Below, piece by piece: positions 18,297 to 28,311 of a stretch of 64,000 nucleotides of DNA. Within the stretch, counting starts at the first letter, position 1, and the number at the start of each line of letters is the position of its first letter. The translations under genes and the position numbers were made by a program. The stretch spans positions 813,590 to 877,589 of the forward strand of contig CAVUKD010000004.1 in NCBI GenBank assembly GCA_963741985.1, given 5' to 3'. The notes beneath the pieces were generated by a model. That model did not search any database. It was not told where the DNA came from and saw only the letters and a list, made by a program, of their open reading frames with translations. The DNA comes from Cryomorpha sp963741985. Lineage in GTDB: Bacteria; Bacteroidota; Bacteroidia; Flavobacteriales_D; Cryomorphaceae.

Positions 18297-18816
18297 TTTA
18301 AAGGGGGATTAAGAAGTATGACAAGGTCGGATATTTTTTTGAATTAGAAAAGTTGAAAGAGCCTCAAGCTTTAGGCTGCAAGCTTCAAGAAGTTTTCCGG
18401 TGCTTGGGGTTGTTTCGATTTTGAGGCGATGAAACTTTTACCGCAAGTTTCGCAAAGGTATAACGCCAAGTTCGCAGAGAAAGCCGTGAAAGGAGTTTAA
18501 CAGAATTTTATTGTATAATTTAGATTAAAAACAGGTTGATTCAATTTCCAGAAAAAGAACAATCAGCCGTCGCTCGCGTCTCGCGAGGGACTTTTTGTCC
18601 GGCATCCTGCCGGGTTCATTCCGAAAATACTCCTTCGAAGAACGAAGCGCAAACCACTAATTTAAAATTTGTCAAATCGAACCTGGCGAGACGCCAGATA
18701 AAACCACCCTCGCGAGACGCGAGCGTGGGCGATGAAAAAACATTCCTCAAAAAACTGGATTGCTCTCCAACAACGAAAACTCCTTGAAGCTTGCAGCTTA
18801 AGGCTTGTGGCTAATC
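18297..18816. other. Gene-free spacer with repeats
   Basis: 520 bp without a supported gene. It contains two inverted relatives of the CTTGAAGCTTGCAGCTTAAGG motif (18,365-18,395 and 18,780-18,812), another copy of the CGCAAAGGT...CGCAGAG repeat, and two facing CTCGCGAGRCGCGAG-like palindromes near 18,580 and 18,712. A terminator or boundary role for these palindromes is possible but not shown. Confidence 0.55.
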
Positions 18817-20067
18817 CTAAAGCTTTTCGCTTGAAGCTATCCTCCATTCCAAATGAGGCACAAAATAAGCCCCCGATTTTCCCATCCACGAATCCACATC
18901 TCTTGAAGCTGCCGTGAAACCTATCGTGAAAAGATTTTCGAAACGCGCAACAACCGACTTCCGATTCTCAATGAGCAACACCGAAATACGGTACACCCCC
19001 TCATTGAACACATTCCCCGCCAGGGCGCAATTAAACCCAATAATCTCCCGTGACACATCCCGATCTTTAGCGGCAGGATCATTTTCAGAAATCCCGAAAG
19101 CAGTATCCGGAAGCTGAAAAGTACTCGACGCCGCCAAGAAAATCCCGTCTTCGCTGTGGAGTTGCAAAGTGCAATCCACCCTGCCAACCCTTTTCAAATT
19201 CAGGAACTTCAGCTTTATCTCTAATGAATCAGTAACTGAAAGTGGGGTATCAGAATCTTTATTCGGACTTGAGATTTCTGCTTCTGTCAATTTATATGCC
19301 TCATTGCCCGGAGCGCTCTCGGGAGTCCATTTGCGTAAACGCTCAGACTGAGTGGTGTCATAGCCCAGGTACATCGAAATAGCAGAATCAACATCGCCAT
19401 CGAAAACCTTTTTTCCTGACTCGAGCACCATACACCGGCTGCAAATACTCTTCACTGCGGCCATATTGTGACTCACAAAGAGGACCGACCGATTTCCATC
19501 CGAAACCATCTCGGTAATTTTTTTGGTGGCCTTCGTTTGAAACTGCGTGTCTCCCACCGCCAGCACTTCGTCGATAATCAGAATATCGGAATCGAGAAAG
19601 ACCGCCACAGCAAACCCCAGCCGCACCTTCATACCCGAAGAATACCGCTTCAACGGGGTATCGATAAAAGCTTCGCATTCTGAAAAAGCAACGATCTCAT
19701 CAAACTTCTCGAGCACGCGGGTCTTACTCATCCCGAGAATGGCTCCGTTGAGAAAAATATTCTCGCGTCCCGTAAGCTCAGGGTGCATGCCGGTGCCCAC
19801 CTCCAGCAAACTCGAAATAGTGCCCTTCACCCGAAAACGCCCTTTGGTAGGAGCCGTTATCTGTGAAAGCAATTTTAATAAAGTGGATTTTCCGGCGCCG
19901 TTCTTACCGATGATTCCCACAACCTCCCCTTTTCGGAGCGTAAAATCCAAACCATCGACTGCCCAAATCTCTTTCCCGGCCAAATCCTTTCCCGAACGGA
20001 AACCGCTCTTAATCTCACCGGTGTGATACCGTTTACCCAGATTTTCGCTATGTACTACGCGCTCCAT
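18817..20067 (-). CDS. Polysaccharide ABC exporter ATPase (Wzt type) with C-terminal substrate domain
   Basis: A 416-residue ATPase. Walker A GKNGAGKS is at 54-61, the signature YSSGMKVRLG at 142-151, Walker B DILIIDEV at 161-168 and the switch His at 200 in LFVSHNM. Residues about 255-416 form a beta-rich domain like the carbohydrate-binding tail of Wzt, which recognises a capped O-antigen or teichoic acid. With the permease it should export a lipid-linked glycan across the inner membrane. The ATG at 20,067 follows the permease TAA (20,068-20,070) without a gap. Confidence 0.92.
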   Translation of the reverse strand: MERVVHSENLGKRYHTGEIKSGFRSGKDLAGKEIWAVDGLDFTLRKGEVVGIIGKNGAGKSTLLKLLSQITAPTKGRFRVKGTISSLLEVGTGMHPELTGRENIFLNGAILGMSKTRVLEKFDEIVAFSECEAFIDTPLKRYSSGMKVRLGFAVAVFLDSDILIIDEVLAVGDTQFQTKATKKITEMVSDGNRSVLFVSHNMAAVKSICSRCMVLESGKKVFDGDVDSAISMYLGYDTTQSERLRKWTPESAPGNEAYKLTEAEISSPNKDSDTPLSVTDSLEIKLKFLNLKRVGRVDCTLQLHSEDGIFLAASSTFQLPDTAFGISENDPAAKDRDVSREIIGFNCALAGNVFNEGVYRISVLLIENRKSVVARFENLFTIGFTAASRDVDSWMGKSGAYFVPHLEWRIASSEKL

Positions 20068-20937
20068 TTATATCGTGTCAATGAAGGTTTGCTCCTTTTG
20101 CCGAAAGGCACGCAGGCCAATGAACAAAACGAGAACGGCCGTACAAAAGCTGTAAACAAGAAAATTTACATCCGGAATTCCCCTGCTTACAAATCCAAGC
20201 TTTATGGCTTCCAGAACCGATGCCAGCGGATTGAACAGAAGGAGATTTCCGGTTTTTCCTGTGGCGAGGGTGAGCGGATAAATAACGGGCGTGAGATAAA
20301 ACAATATCTGCAAACCGGTATCGATTACGAATTGTAAATCGCGAAAAACCACGGTGAAAGAGGCGAGGATCAACCCCAATCCCAGCCCGAGCGCGGCAAT
20401 CACTACCACAAGAACAGGAAGGAGCAGGAGCCACAAAGACGGCTGAACCGCACCGGTCAATACATAATATCCATAAACAAAAATCAGCAAAATAGCCTGA
20501 ATTCCCGACCGGATACCCGATGAAACCACGGTTGAAAACGGCACAACCAGCCGTGGAAAATAGACCTTGCTGAAAATATGCTGACTACCGATAAAACTCT
20601 TTGCCGACTTACGGACTATCGATGCAAAAAACTCCCAGAATGTGAGCCCTATAAGGTAAAAAAGGATTGCCGGCACCCCCTCAGTCGATATTCCTGCAAG
20701 GCGACCAAAAATAAAGTAGAACACCGCGACTTTGATAAGCGGCTGAATAATAAGCCAGAGCGGCCCCAGAAAAGTTTGTTTGTAAACTGTGGTCAAATCA
20801 CGCTTGGCCAGCAGGAAAATAAGATCGGTGTAGCCGAGGGCCTGTCTGAATCCCGAGGAAGAATGCCTCTGAGCAGAATCAACAATTAAATCCCACGATT
20901 CCTGCGTTTTTGATTGGCTGTCGCTTTCGGCTCCCAT
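20068..20937 (-). CDS. Polysaccharide ABC exporter permease (Wzm/TagG type, ABC2 family)
   Basis: A 289-residue permease with about six membrane helices. LAKRDLTTVYKQTFLGPLWL is the amphipathic coupling/gate segment common to Wzm and TagG, and FWEFFASIVRKSAKSFIGS and FYLTPVIYPLTLATG fit the ABC2 fold. I placed the start at ATG 20,935-20,937 (MGAESDSQSKTQ); an open frame reaches back into the upstream BY-kinase tail but its sequence is just the Tyr/Gly-coding repeat read in another frame. It is co-transcribed with the ATPase downstream. Confidence 0.9.
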   Translation of the reverse strand: MGAESDSQSKTQESWDLIVDSAQRHSSSGFRQALGYTDLIFLLAKRDLTTVYKQTFLGPLWLIIQPLIKVAVFYFIFGRLAGISTEGVPAILFYLIGLTFWEFFASIVRKSAKSFIGSQHIFSKVYFPRLVVPFSTVVSSGIRSGIQAILLIFVYGYYVLTGAVQPSLWLLLLPVLVVVIAALGLGLGLILASFTVVFRDLQFVIDTGLQILFYLTPVIYPLTLATGKTGNLLLFNPLASVLEAIKLGFVSRGIPDVNFLVYSFCTAVLVLFIGLRAFRQKEQTFIDTI

Positions 20938-20948
20938 AGTTGAAAAGC

Positions 20949-23312
20949 TTATTCTGAACCATACTCTTTGCCATAGCCGTAACCGTATCCATACCCATAT
21001 CCGTACCGATACCCGTAGCGGCCGTAATAATACTTCCACTTCTTCTGCTTCACATTGTTCAGGATCAGTGACGTATGCTCCAGACGACTGGTCTGCACAA
21101 TCTCCTCAAGGTGATGAACTCCGTTTTTGGTAGCTTTCTCGGTATTGAGTACAAATATGCCGATATCAACTTTTCGCAGCAGCACCATACTGTCCGAAAT
21201 CAACATTATGGGCGGCGTGTCAATCAATATATAATCGTATTTTTCCTTCAGAATCTGAAGCAACTCTTCCACTTTGGGACTCAAAACCAGCTCAGATGCA
21301 TTGGGTGGTGTGGGTCCGGCGGTAATAACATCGAGATTGTCATAATCGGTCTGCTGGATGACCTCTTCGAGACTGTGGCGCCCCACAATATACGTCGATA
21401 AACCCTTCTCATTGAGAAGGCTCAGCGATTGATGCACCTTCGGTTTGTGCATATCGAAATCGAGAATCAGCACCCGCTTATTCGCGCTGGCAATAATGGC
21501 ACCGATATTAATCGTGCAAAAAGTCTTGCCCTCTCCCGGGTGGAGCGAGGTAAGAAGAATGGTCTTGCTGCCGGGCGAATCACGGAAATATTGCAAATTG
21601 GTGCGGATACTTCGAAATGACTCGGCAATATTCGATTTCGTGTTTCGGGTAACTACCAGCCGCTCGTCACCGCCTTCCGAAAACTGCGGAATACCGCCCA
21701 TAATCGGGAGTTTGGTAATCTGCTTCAGCTCGCGGGTATTTTGAATACGGTCGAAGAAAAGGGTGCGGATAAAAGCAATAAGCAAGGCCAACAACAACCC
21801 AACCGCAATAAAATAATACACCACCTTAGCCTTCTCCGGACCAACAACGCCCAGCCCGCGGGCCACTTCGATAACCCCAACTTCGGGAACGATCGCCGCT
21901 CGGGCAATAATGGTATTCGCCTTCTTCTCAAGCAAATACACGTACATCTTCTCATTTACACTGAGATTGCGCTTAATATTCAAAATCTCCCGTTGCGATT
22001 GCGGCAATTTTCGCAGAAGCGATTCATAATAGCTCACCTCCTTACTCACATCATCGATATGATCGTTTATAGCTTTTCGCAAATTGGTGATGTAAACCAT
22101 AATATTTGACCGCAAAGACTGAATGGTCTTCTCGACACGCTCCGATCCGGGACTTGCCGCTTTTACATCGTAAGCAGCCTGCGATCGCTGCACTTCGAGG
22201 TTGTAAAGCTCCTTTAGAGATGACTCCAAAAAATCGTCGTCGGTAATGTAAAGTGCCGGCGGAAGAAGCCGCTCCTCCGTTTTATTAACCAGATAATCCT
22301 CAAGCGAGGAGAGCGTTTCGAGCTTCAGTTTTTGTTCCCGCCGCTGCCCCTCGTAGGAGAGAAGTTTTTCAAAAAATTCGGATTGCTCACGCGTGAGGTC
22401 GAGAATGTCCTTGTCTTCTTTATAATTTTCGAGATTGGTCTCAATAGAGTCGAGAATATGGGTAATGCCCACCAACTGGCGGTCGATATAACTGAGCGTA
22501 TTCTCATTCAGATCTATCTGCGACTGGATTGTATAGTCGATATAGGTGGAAGAAAGAGAATCCAGAAACATTTTGGCTTTGGCAGCCAAATGGTCTTTTA
22601 CCGAAATCTCAAGAATACTGGTACCCTCCTCATTTTCAATTTGCAATGAAGACTGGTACGACTTTACAAGATATGCCTTGCTATTGACAATAAACCGGTA
22701 ATTATTTTCTTTGAGTCGCTCAAAAGTCTCGTCGTTGATAAGCGGATTTCGGTTTACACGCAGCACATATTCGCTGCTAATAATATCGGTATTGAAATTA
22801 TGGGTTCGCTGAACGGTTTCACCTTCTTTTTCGAACGTCAGAAGAAATTGTTCCTTATTCAAGACTTTCACATCAAAAGGCACCCCATAGAGCTGGCCTC
22901 CATTGCTTTCGATAAGCTGCACCTTAAGATCAAAGGCATCGATACGCGGTATTTCGGTCGTTTTTACACGGCCAACAATAAAATAAGATATTTGAAAATC
23001 GAGTTTGTCGAGCGTCTTGGAGATCAGATCATGCGACTGCAATACCCTTATCTGATTGGTAATCTGGCTCACATTGCCATTATACCCGGTAAGGTTGCGA
23101 TAGATTTGGGTTTGGTATTCAGTATTGGTACCGCCCCCGAGAAGGATTTCAGTCTTTGCACCGTATTCATCGGCCATTCTGTGTACATAAAAGTACGCAG
23201 CAATACCAGCCAATAGTGGCAGAAGAAGGATGATGAACCAATTCTTCGATACAAATTTCCAAACGATCAACAGATCATCAACATCAACAATGTTGCTTTT
23301 CTTTTCTACCAT
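20949..23312 (-). CDS. Chain-length regulator with BY-kinase domain (Wzc/GumC-CpsD type)
   Basis: A 787-residue inner-membrane protein. A first membrane helix lies at about 29-48 and a Wzz-type periplasmic domain follows with a long coiled coil (about 255-440); the second helix is near 505-525. The cytoplasmic kinase has Walker A GEGKT at 593-597, Walker A' LDFD with Asp618 and Asp620, and Walker B ILIDTPP near 695. The tail after residue 757 holds twelve tyrosines in a YYYGRYGYRYGYGYG pattern, the autophosphorylation cluster. Such proteins set polymer length and control export or polymerisation. Next to an ABC exporter this is somewhat unusual because Wzc normally serves Wzy-dependent systems; the Wzy-like gene at 0.4-1.7 kb may be its partner. 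Confidence 0.93.
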   Translation of the reverse strand: MVEKKSNIVDVDDLLIVWKFVSKNWFIILLLPLLAGIAAYFYVHRMADEYGAKTEILLGGGTNTEYQTQIYRNLTGYNGNVSQITNQIRVLQSHDLISKTLDKLDFQISYFIVGRVKTTEIPRIDAFDLKVQLIESNGGQLYGVPFDVKVLNKEQFLLTFEKEGETVQRTHNFNTDIISSEYVLRVNRNPLINDETFERLKENNYRFIVNSKAYLVKSYQSSLQIENEEGTSILEISVKDHLAAKAKMFLDSLSSTYIDYTIQSQIDLNENTLSYIDRQLVGITHILDSIETNLENYKEDKDILDLTREQSEFFEKLLSYEGQRREQKLKLETLSSLEDYLVNKTEERLLPPALYITDDDFLESSLKELYNLEVQRSQAAYDVKAASPGSERVEKTIQSLRSNIMVYITNLRKAINDHIDDVSKEVSYYESLLRKLPQSQREILNIKRNLSVNEKMYVYLLEKKANTIIARAAIVPEVGVIEVARGLGVVGPEKAKVVYYFIAVGLLLALLIAFIRTLFFDRIQNTRELKQITKLPIMGGIPQFSEGGDERLVVTRNTKSNIAESFRSIRTNLQYFRDSPGSKTILLTSLHPGEGKTFCTINIGAIIASANKRVLILDFDMHKPKVHQSLSLLNEKGLSTYIVGRHSLEEVIQQTDYDNLDVITAGPTPPNASELVLSPKVEELLQILKEKYDYILIDTPPIMLISDSMVLLRKVDIGIFVLNTEKATKNGVHHLEEIVQTSRLEHTSLILNNVKQKKWKYYYGRYGYRYGYGYGYGYGYGKEYGSE

Positions 23313-23781
23313 TCGCGCGATTGAACAATTTACAAAGGTAAAATTTCAGAGATACTAATGACATGGTTTAATATTTCGGGAGGAAAAATTTACAGGCGTT
23401 ACGTGCGGGGGCGTTGCGCGTAGGGGCGCGGGCGCATGGGGGCGCGGCGCGGGGGGCGTTGCGTGTAGAGGCGTTGCGTGTAGAGGCGTTGCATGCAACG
23501 CCTCTACAACACCGAAATTCGTAATTCGTAATTCGTAATTAATTTTCCCACGCACCGCCCCCAGCCCCTGAAGGGGAGCTCCCACCGCACCAACGCTTGA
23601 ACATTTTCGGATATTAATTTCGTCCCCTCCTCTCTGACCTTAAAGCCCCGCCGCGCTGGTTATTTACCCTGTCCATCTCCAATACGCTACCGCGCGATTG
23701 TATCGCGTGGTTAAAAACCCAAAACAATCTCAAACACCGAAAACCTTCTCGTGACCAGCGACTCGTGACTCGAGACTTTTA
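23313..23781. repeat. GC-rich repeat spacer
   Basis: 469 bp without a gene. Stepwise degenerate copies of GCGTTGCGTGTAGAG run from about 23,398 to 23,490 and end in a perfect palindrome. ATTCGTAATTCGTAATT follows at 23,517-23,541, then a CCCCTGAAGGGGAGC hairpin (near 23,566) that is a variant of the repeat family targeted by the IS110 element at 28 kb. Confidence 0.7.
23480..23507. repeat. Perfect 28-bp palindrome
   Basis: The sequence reads GTAGAGGCGTTGCA and then its exact reverse complement with no spacer. It is the end point of a decaying repeat series on its left. Similar short palindromes with a TTGCATGCAA centre are scattered in many cyanobacterial and Bacteroidota genomes. Function is unknown. 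Confidence 0.85.
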
Positions 23782-25665
23782 TCATTTCTCCCAAACATCA
23801 TCCCCCACAACAGCATCCATAAAAATCCCGCCATCAAGGGAAACCTTCTTAACACTCCCCACACCACTCAGCACCACCACAGCCGTTTTGGCATCTGTCT
23901 CCCAGATTTCGGGTGTCTGATGATACACAAGAGATGTCCCATCTTGCATTCCTAAAACAATATCCACCGGAGCCGGCATACCACCCGTATTACGGAGCGT
24001 TATCGTCACCCCATTATCCATGATCTCCACCTTCTCAATCCCCATATCAATATAGTTCATACTATAATACCAGCGCTCCCAAAACCAGTTCAAATTCTTT
24101 CCCGAAAGGTCATTAAACGAATTGAAAAAATCCCACGGAATAGGGTGCTTCCCGTGCCACCGGTCCATATACCCGCGCAATACCTTATTGAATGTTGCCT
24201 CACCAAGCATATCCCTCACCGCCAGATAGCCCAGTGCAGCTTTTTCATACATATTGTACGCCAGCCCCTTACCACGCAACGTATTCGAAGGCAGAATAAT
24301 CGGAATATTCGCCTCCAGGGAAGCGTCATTGGTAACCCGGGTAACCCGAAAATTCTTAAACACCTCCGTAGCTTCCTCCACTCCAATATCGTCAATCGCA
24401 ATCAAGTATTCCATAGCCGTAGCCCAGCCCTCATCCATGTATGCAAATCGCGTTTCGTTGATCCCCATATAAAACGGAAACCAGGTATGCGCAATCTCAT
24501 GCTCAGCCGTAAACATCGTCTCTCGCGGCTCCTCCGGATTCGAACTGTCATTTGCCATCATCGGATATTCCATATCGGCAAATCCCCGCACAACCGTCAT
24601 CTTCGAATACGGATAAGCCACCCCCGGCGTATTCTCCGAAAACCATTTTAAAGAATGCTTTCCGTACTCCACCATTGCCTGAAAGTCCGTCGCCTTTTCA
24701 TCATACGCTGCCTGCACACTGGCTCTGCGATTCGTTTTGGCATCGACCACCACACTCCCCGCATCCCAATTGTATGTATTACTCACCGCCAGCGCCACAT
24801 CGCTCACATTCTCAGCCTTCCACTTCCATGTATTGACATCTGCCTGCTTCGTAATCTGCTGCTTCAGCAAATCTTGCGGCGTAGCGATTTGAATCACTTC
24901 ATCGCTCGTCATGGACTTCTTAAGCTTCGCCGCATATTCCGGTTGCAGCACCTCATTCGGATTTAGCAGCGTGCCCGTAGCCCAAACAATATAATTTTTC
25001 GGTACGCTCACTTCAAAATTGTAGTCATTGAAATCATTGTAAAACTCCTGCCTTCCGGTAAAAGCCATCTTATCCCACCCCATATAATCATCGTACACAG
25101 CCACCCGCGGATAAAAATAAGCCAGAAAAAAACTCGTACTGTCATCGATAACCCCTTCGCGGTCTATCCCATCCGACAAGTCGTAATGCCAGTCGATATC
25201 CAGTTTTACCTCGCCTTTCGGCAAAAGCGGTTTCTCCAGCTCCACGATCCAGTTGATACCGTCATCGCTATCGCCCCAGTTCTTCTTTACCCCATTTTCG
25301 CTGTAGCTGTCAATATGTACACCCGAAGTAAGATATCCATCCTCCACCGCAAACATCTGCACCGCACCCGGCTTGTGCTGATTCAATATCAATTTAAAAC
25401 TCAGCTGCTGCAGCGTATCCGGGCTATTGTTGGAATAGGTTATGGTTTCACTTCCGTGAACAGTTCGGCTCGGCGGCATCACGTCGATCTTTATGGTGTA
25501 ACTCCCGTGGTTTTGCCAATAATTCACCCCAGGCTTGCCACTCATATCCCGCGTCTTATTCTTGTACGCTTTCTGCACATCCCGCGGCATATAAAGCTCC
25601 TGCCCAAAAGCAGTTACACTAATCAATATACCAATACCGGCAGCAATGATGGACTTTATTCTCAT
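23782..25665 (-). CDS. Secreted M1-family metallopeptidase
   Basis: A 627-residue protein. Residues 1-21 are a signal peptide ending AFG. The zinc site is HEIAH at 389-393 with the third ligand Glu412 in DEGWATAME, giving the M1 spacing. FADMEYPMMAND (about 362-373) stands where aminopeptidase N has its GAMEN exopeptidase motif but differs from it. The N-terminal 220 residues are beta-rich as in M1 enzymes. It is probably a periplasmic or surface aminopeptidase involved in peptide use rather than glycan synthesis. It sits alone between repeat-rich spacers. Confidence 0.9.
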   Translation of the reverse strand: MRIKSIIAAGIGILISVTAFGQELYMPRDVQKAYKNKTRDMSGKPGVNYWQNHGSYTIKIDVMPPSRTVHGSETITYSNNSPDTLQQLSFKLILNQHKPGAVQMFAVEDGYLTSGVHIDSYSENGVKKNWGDSDDGINWIVELEKPLLPKGEVKLDIDWHYDLSDGIDREGVIDDSTSFFLAYFYPRVAVYDDYMGWDKMAFTGRQEFYNDFNDYNFEVSVPKNYIVWATGTLLNPNEVLQPEYAAKLKKSMTSDEVIQIATPQDLLKQQITKQADVNTWKWKAENVSDVALAVSNTYNWDAGSVVVDAKTNRRASVQAAYDEKATDFQAMVEYGKHSLKWFSENTPGVAYPYSKMTVVRGFADMEYPMMANDSSNPEEPRETMFTAEHEIAHTWFPFYMGINETRFAYMDEGWATAMEYLIAIDDIGVEEATEVFKNFRVTRVTNDASLEANIPIILPSNTLRGKGLAYNMYEKAALGYLAVRDMLGEATFNKVLRGYMDRWHGKHPIPWDFFNSFNDLSGKNLNWFWERWYYSMNYIDMGIEKVEIMDNGVTITLRNTGGMPAPVDIVLGMQDGTSLVYHQTPEIWETDAKTAVVVLSGVGSVKKVSLDGGIFMDAVVGDDVWEK

Positions 25666-26410
25666 TTCGAATGTTTTTTGAAGCGACGAAGGTAATGGTT
25701 TGGTTTTTGGTGATTAGTTTTTGGTGATTGGTTTTTGGCTCCGTCATCCTGAACTTGTTTCAGAATCTCATCCTCCAGCACCGAAAACCCCGTCAGCAGA
25801 TCTTCCTACGCGCCGCCCCCAGCCCCTAAAGGGGAGCTCCCACCGCACCCACAACAACTCCATTTCCGAATAATAACCCCACATCTTTTAACCATAGAAG
25901 GCATATAACCCACACCTCTATTCTTAAATGAACTTATATGCCTTATATGGTTCAGAAAACACAACCACCAATCGCTGCGCTGATTATTACTCCCTGCGGT
26001 CGTGAGATCGCGTTGCTAAGTTTACCCTGCGCCCATCCAATCAATTCCCATCCGCTACGGCGCGATTGTATCGCGTGGTTCAAAAAAATACAGCCTTCAA
26101 ACCGTCAGCCTTCGATCAATTCCTATCTGCTGCGCTGGGTTTTTACCCTGCGCCCAACAAATCAATTTCTACCCATCCTCCACACACGTCTCCCTCTGCG
26201 CCCTCCGCGTAATTACTCTGCGAAACTCGCGGTTAAATCACCCCCAACCCTAAAATCTCTGAACATCCTCCAACACCCGAAATTCGTATTTCGTTTTTCA
26301 TAATTAAATCCAAAACAACCTCCAGCACAGAAAATTTTGCCTATTGCCTATTGCCTATTGCGGCGTAAGCCTATTTTCCTAAATTCGCCCCCACAACCCT
26401 ACCCAAGAAA
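25666..26410. repeat. Repeat-rich spacer
   Basis: 745 bp without a gene. It contains TTTTTGGTGATTAG repeats near 25,705-25,735, a CATCCTGAACTTGTTTCAG segment shared with 27,955 and 48,560, a CCCCTAAAGGGGAGC hairpin near 25,825, a GCGCTGGGTTTTTACCCTGCGC hairpin near 26,130, and CTATTGCCTATTGCCTATTGC near 26,340. All are dispersed repeats seen elsewhere in the window. Confidence 0.6.
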
Positions 26411-27856
26411 GTGCTCTTCAACAGCATTGATTTCGCCATATTCCTCCCCATCGTATTCGCCATTTACTGGCTTATAAAAAACACCCGTTACCAAAATCTA
26501 TTCATCCTTTTCGCCAGCTATGTATTTTACGGCTGGTGGGACTACCGATTCCTCGCCCTTATTGCCCTAAGCACCATTATCGACTACACCCTCGGTCTCC
26601 AGATAAATAAGACCTCAATACCCAAACGAAAACGCCTCTTCCTCACCCTAAGCATCCTCGCCAACCTCGGCATGCTCGGTTTTTTCAAGTACTACAACTT
26701 CTTCATAGACAATTTCAAGGAAGCCTTCACCTTCTTCGGTGGAAATATCGATTTCGGATACCTCGACATTGTCCTCCCCGTAGGAATTAGCTTCTACACT
26801 TTCCAAACCCTGAGCTACACCATCGATGTGTACCGCAACAAGCTGGAGCCCACATCCCACTTTGTATCCTTCGCCGCTTTTGTAAGCTTCTTCCCACAGC
26901 TCGTTGCCGGCCCCATTGAGCGTGCAACAAACCTCCTGCCTCAATTTGCTGTAAAGCGAAAATTCTCCTATCCCCTCGCCGTCGATGGAATGCGTCAGAT
27001 CCTTTGGGGCCTCTTCAAAAAGATGGTCATCGCCGATAACTGCGCCGGATTCGTGAACACCATCTTCAGCAACCCCGACGCCTACCCCGCCAGCACCCTC
27101 GCCATGGGAGCCGTATTCTTCGCTTTTCAGATCTACGGCGACTTCTCCGGCTACTCCGATATAGCCATCGGAACAGCGCGCCTCTTTGGATTCAACCTCA
27201 TGCAAAACTTCGCCTACCCATACTTCTCCCGCGACATTGCCGAATTCTGGCGCCGCTGGCATATAAGCCTCTCTACCTGGTTTCGCGATTACCTCTATAT
27301 CCCCCTTGGCGGAAGCCGCGGATCGCAAAGCATGACCATCCGAAATATCTTCATCATATTCATCGTCAGCGGATTCTGGCACGGTGCCAACTGGACCTTC
27401 ATCACCTGGGGAGCCCTCAATGCCCTTTTCTTCCTGCCCCTCTACATTTTCAACCAAAACCGCAAAAACTTAATCCACATACAGACCCGCTACCTCCTGC
27501 CCACCTTTCGCGATGCCCTGGCCATCCTCACCACCTTCACCCTCACCACCATCGCATGGATATTTTTTCGCGCAAGCTCCATCTCCGACGCCCTTCATTA
27601 CTGCAAACTCCTGATATCAAAGTCCCTCTTTACCCTTCCGGAAATAGATAACCTCTCCGGCGCCCTGCTGTGCATGTTCTTCATCGCCATCCTCCTCTTC
27701 GCCGAGTGGACCGGCCGCGCCTACCTCCACCCCCTCAAAGAAATGCGCTACTGCAAACCCCGCTGGTCGCGCTGGCTCGTGTACATCCTCCTCATCGCCG
27801 CCATCGGGCTCTTCATGCAGACTAAAGAGACTCCGTTTATCTACTTTCAGTTCTGA
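26411..27856 (+). CDS. MBOAT-family O-acyltransferase (AlgI/DltB-like)
   Basis: A 481-residue polytopic membrane protein starting at GTG. The MBOAT core is clear: VLPVGISFYTFQTLSYTIDVYR, FFPQLVAGPIER, FWRRWHISLSTWFRDYLYIP with His284, and the catalytic His324 in GFWHGANWTF. The family passes acyl groups, usually acetyl, across the membrane onto an extracytoplasmic glycan, normally with an SGNH-type partner. A frameshifted SGNH gene at 29,951 is the likely partner, now separated by an IS110 element and repeats. The coding strand is strikingly pyrimidine-rich with many C-ending codons compared with the genes at 41-47 kb. Confidence 0.92.
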   Translation: MLFNSIDFAIFLPIVFAIYWLIKNTRYQNLFILFASYVFYGWWDYRFLALIALSTIIDYTLGLQINKTSIPKRKRLFLTLSILANLGMLGFFKYYNFFIDNFKEAFTFFGGNIDFGYLDIVLPVGISFYTFQTLSYTIDVYRNKLEPTSHFVSFAAFVSFFPQLVAGPIERATNLLPQFAVKRKFSYPLAVDGMRQILWGLFKKMVIADNCAGFVNTIFSNPDAYPASTLAMGAVFFAFQIYGDFSGYSDIAIGTARLFGFNLMQNFAYPYFSRDIAEFWRRWHISLSTWFRDYLYIPLGGSRGSQSMTIRNIFIIFIVSGFWHGANWTFITWGALNALFFLPLYIFNQNRKNLIHIQTRYLLPTFRDALAILTTFTLTTIAWIFFRASSISDALHYCKLLISKSLFTLPEIDNLSGALLCMFFIAILLFAEWTGRAYLHPLKEMRYCKPRWSRWLVYILLIAAIGLFMQTKETPFIYFQF

Positions 27857-28049
27857 GTGAGACAGGAAAAATTTTTTCAATTTTTCCGTATTCGAACTCA
27901 TCCCGAGTAGCGCAGCGGAATCGGGATATGGGGTTTTTAGTTCCATCATCCGTGTCATCCTGAACTTGTTTCAGGATCTCATGTAAGATGCAGCTCACTC
28001 AATTAAAAACCCTCTTCCCACGCGCCGCCCCGACCCTTTTATGTTTGCA

Positions 28050-28285
28050 AAGAGAGAATACCTCAAGTATATTTTCGGTATTCAATCCGGGTCTTTATAT
28101 TGTTGTCCATACAAAGTATATCGACCTGGTGCACAAGGCCACTCGACCCAAGATGAGCATTTTAAGCTACATCGTCCTTTAGGTTTAGCCTGTGCACTTT
28201 TTGATCTTCATGAGTCTGAACAGTACTTAAGGCCGAAGTGATCGAGCTTGAATAAGATAAAAGGATAGACGTGGGGAGATCTGGT
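28050..28285 (+). ncRNA. Predicted bridge RNA of the IS110 element
   Basis: Three helices are visible. A 5' stem pairs GAATACC (28,056-28,062) with GGTATTC (28,077-28,083). The target loop is closed by 28,128-28,139 with 28,188-28,198 (one bulged A). It holds CTCGACCC (28,142-28,149), matching the left target CCCGACCC, and CCTTTAGG (28,176-28,183), complementary to the right target CCTGAAGG with one G-U pair. The donor loop is closed by GATCT/AGATC (28,203-28,207 with 28,277-28,281) and GTCT/AGAC. It holds ACAGTACTT (28,220-28,228), matching the right element end ACAGTACCT, and ATAAAAGG (28,257-28,264), complementary to the left end CCTTTTAT. Exact RNA ends are not determined. Confidence 0.85.
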
Positions 28286-28311
28286 TGTTATACAATTAAA
28301 TAGTAAATACC

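Noticed and set aside
17387..18816. Terminator hairpins between convergent genes
   Set aside because: Inverted CTTGAAGC/GCTTCAAG stretches could pair, but no T-tract follows and the same motif occurs in many other spacers, so a specific terminator cannot be supported.
23480..23507. Operator or transcription factor site
   Set aside because: The perfect palindrome is the end of a decaying repeat series and resembles scattered genomic palindromes; no regulator or promoter is nearby.
26648..27457. 269-codon open frame antisense to the MBOAT gene
   Set aside because: It is rich in Gly/Glu/Val as expected for the reverse of a pyrimidine-rich coding strand, has no family features, and the MBOAT frame is unmistakable.
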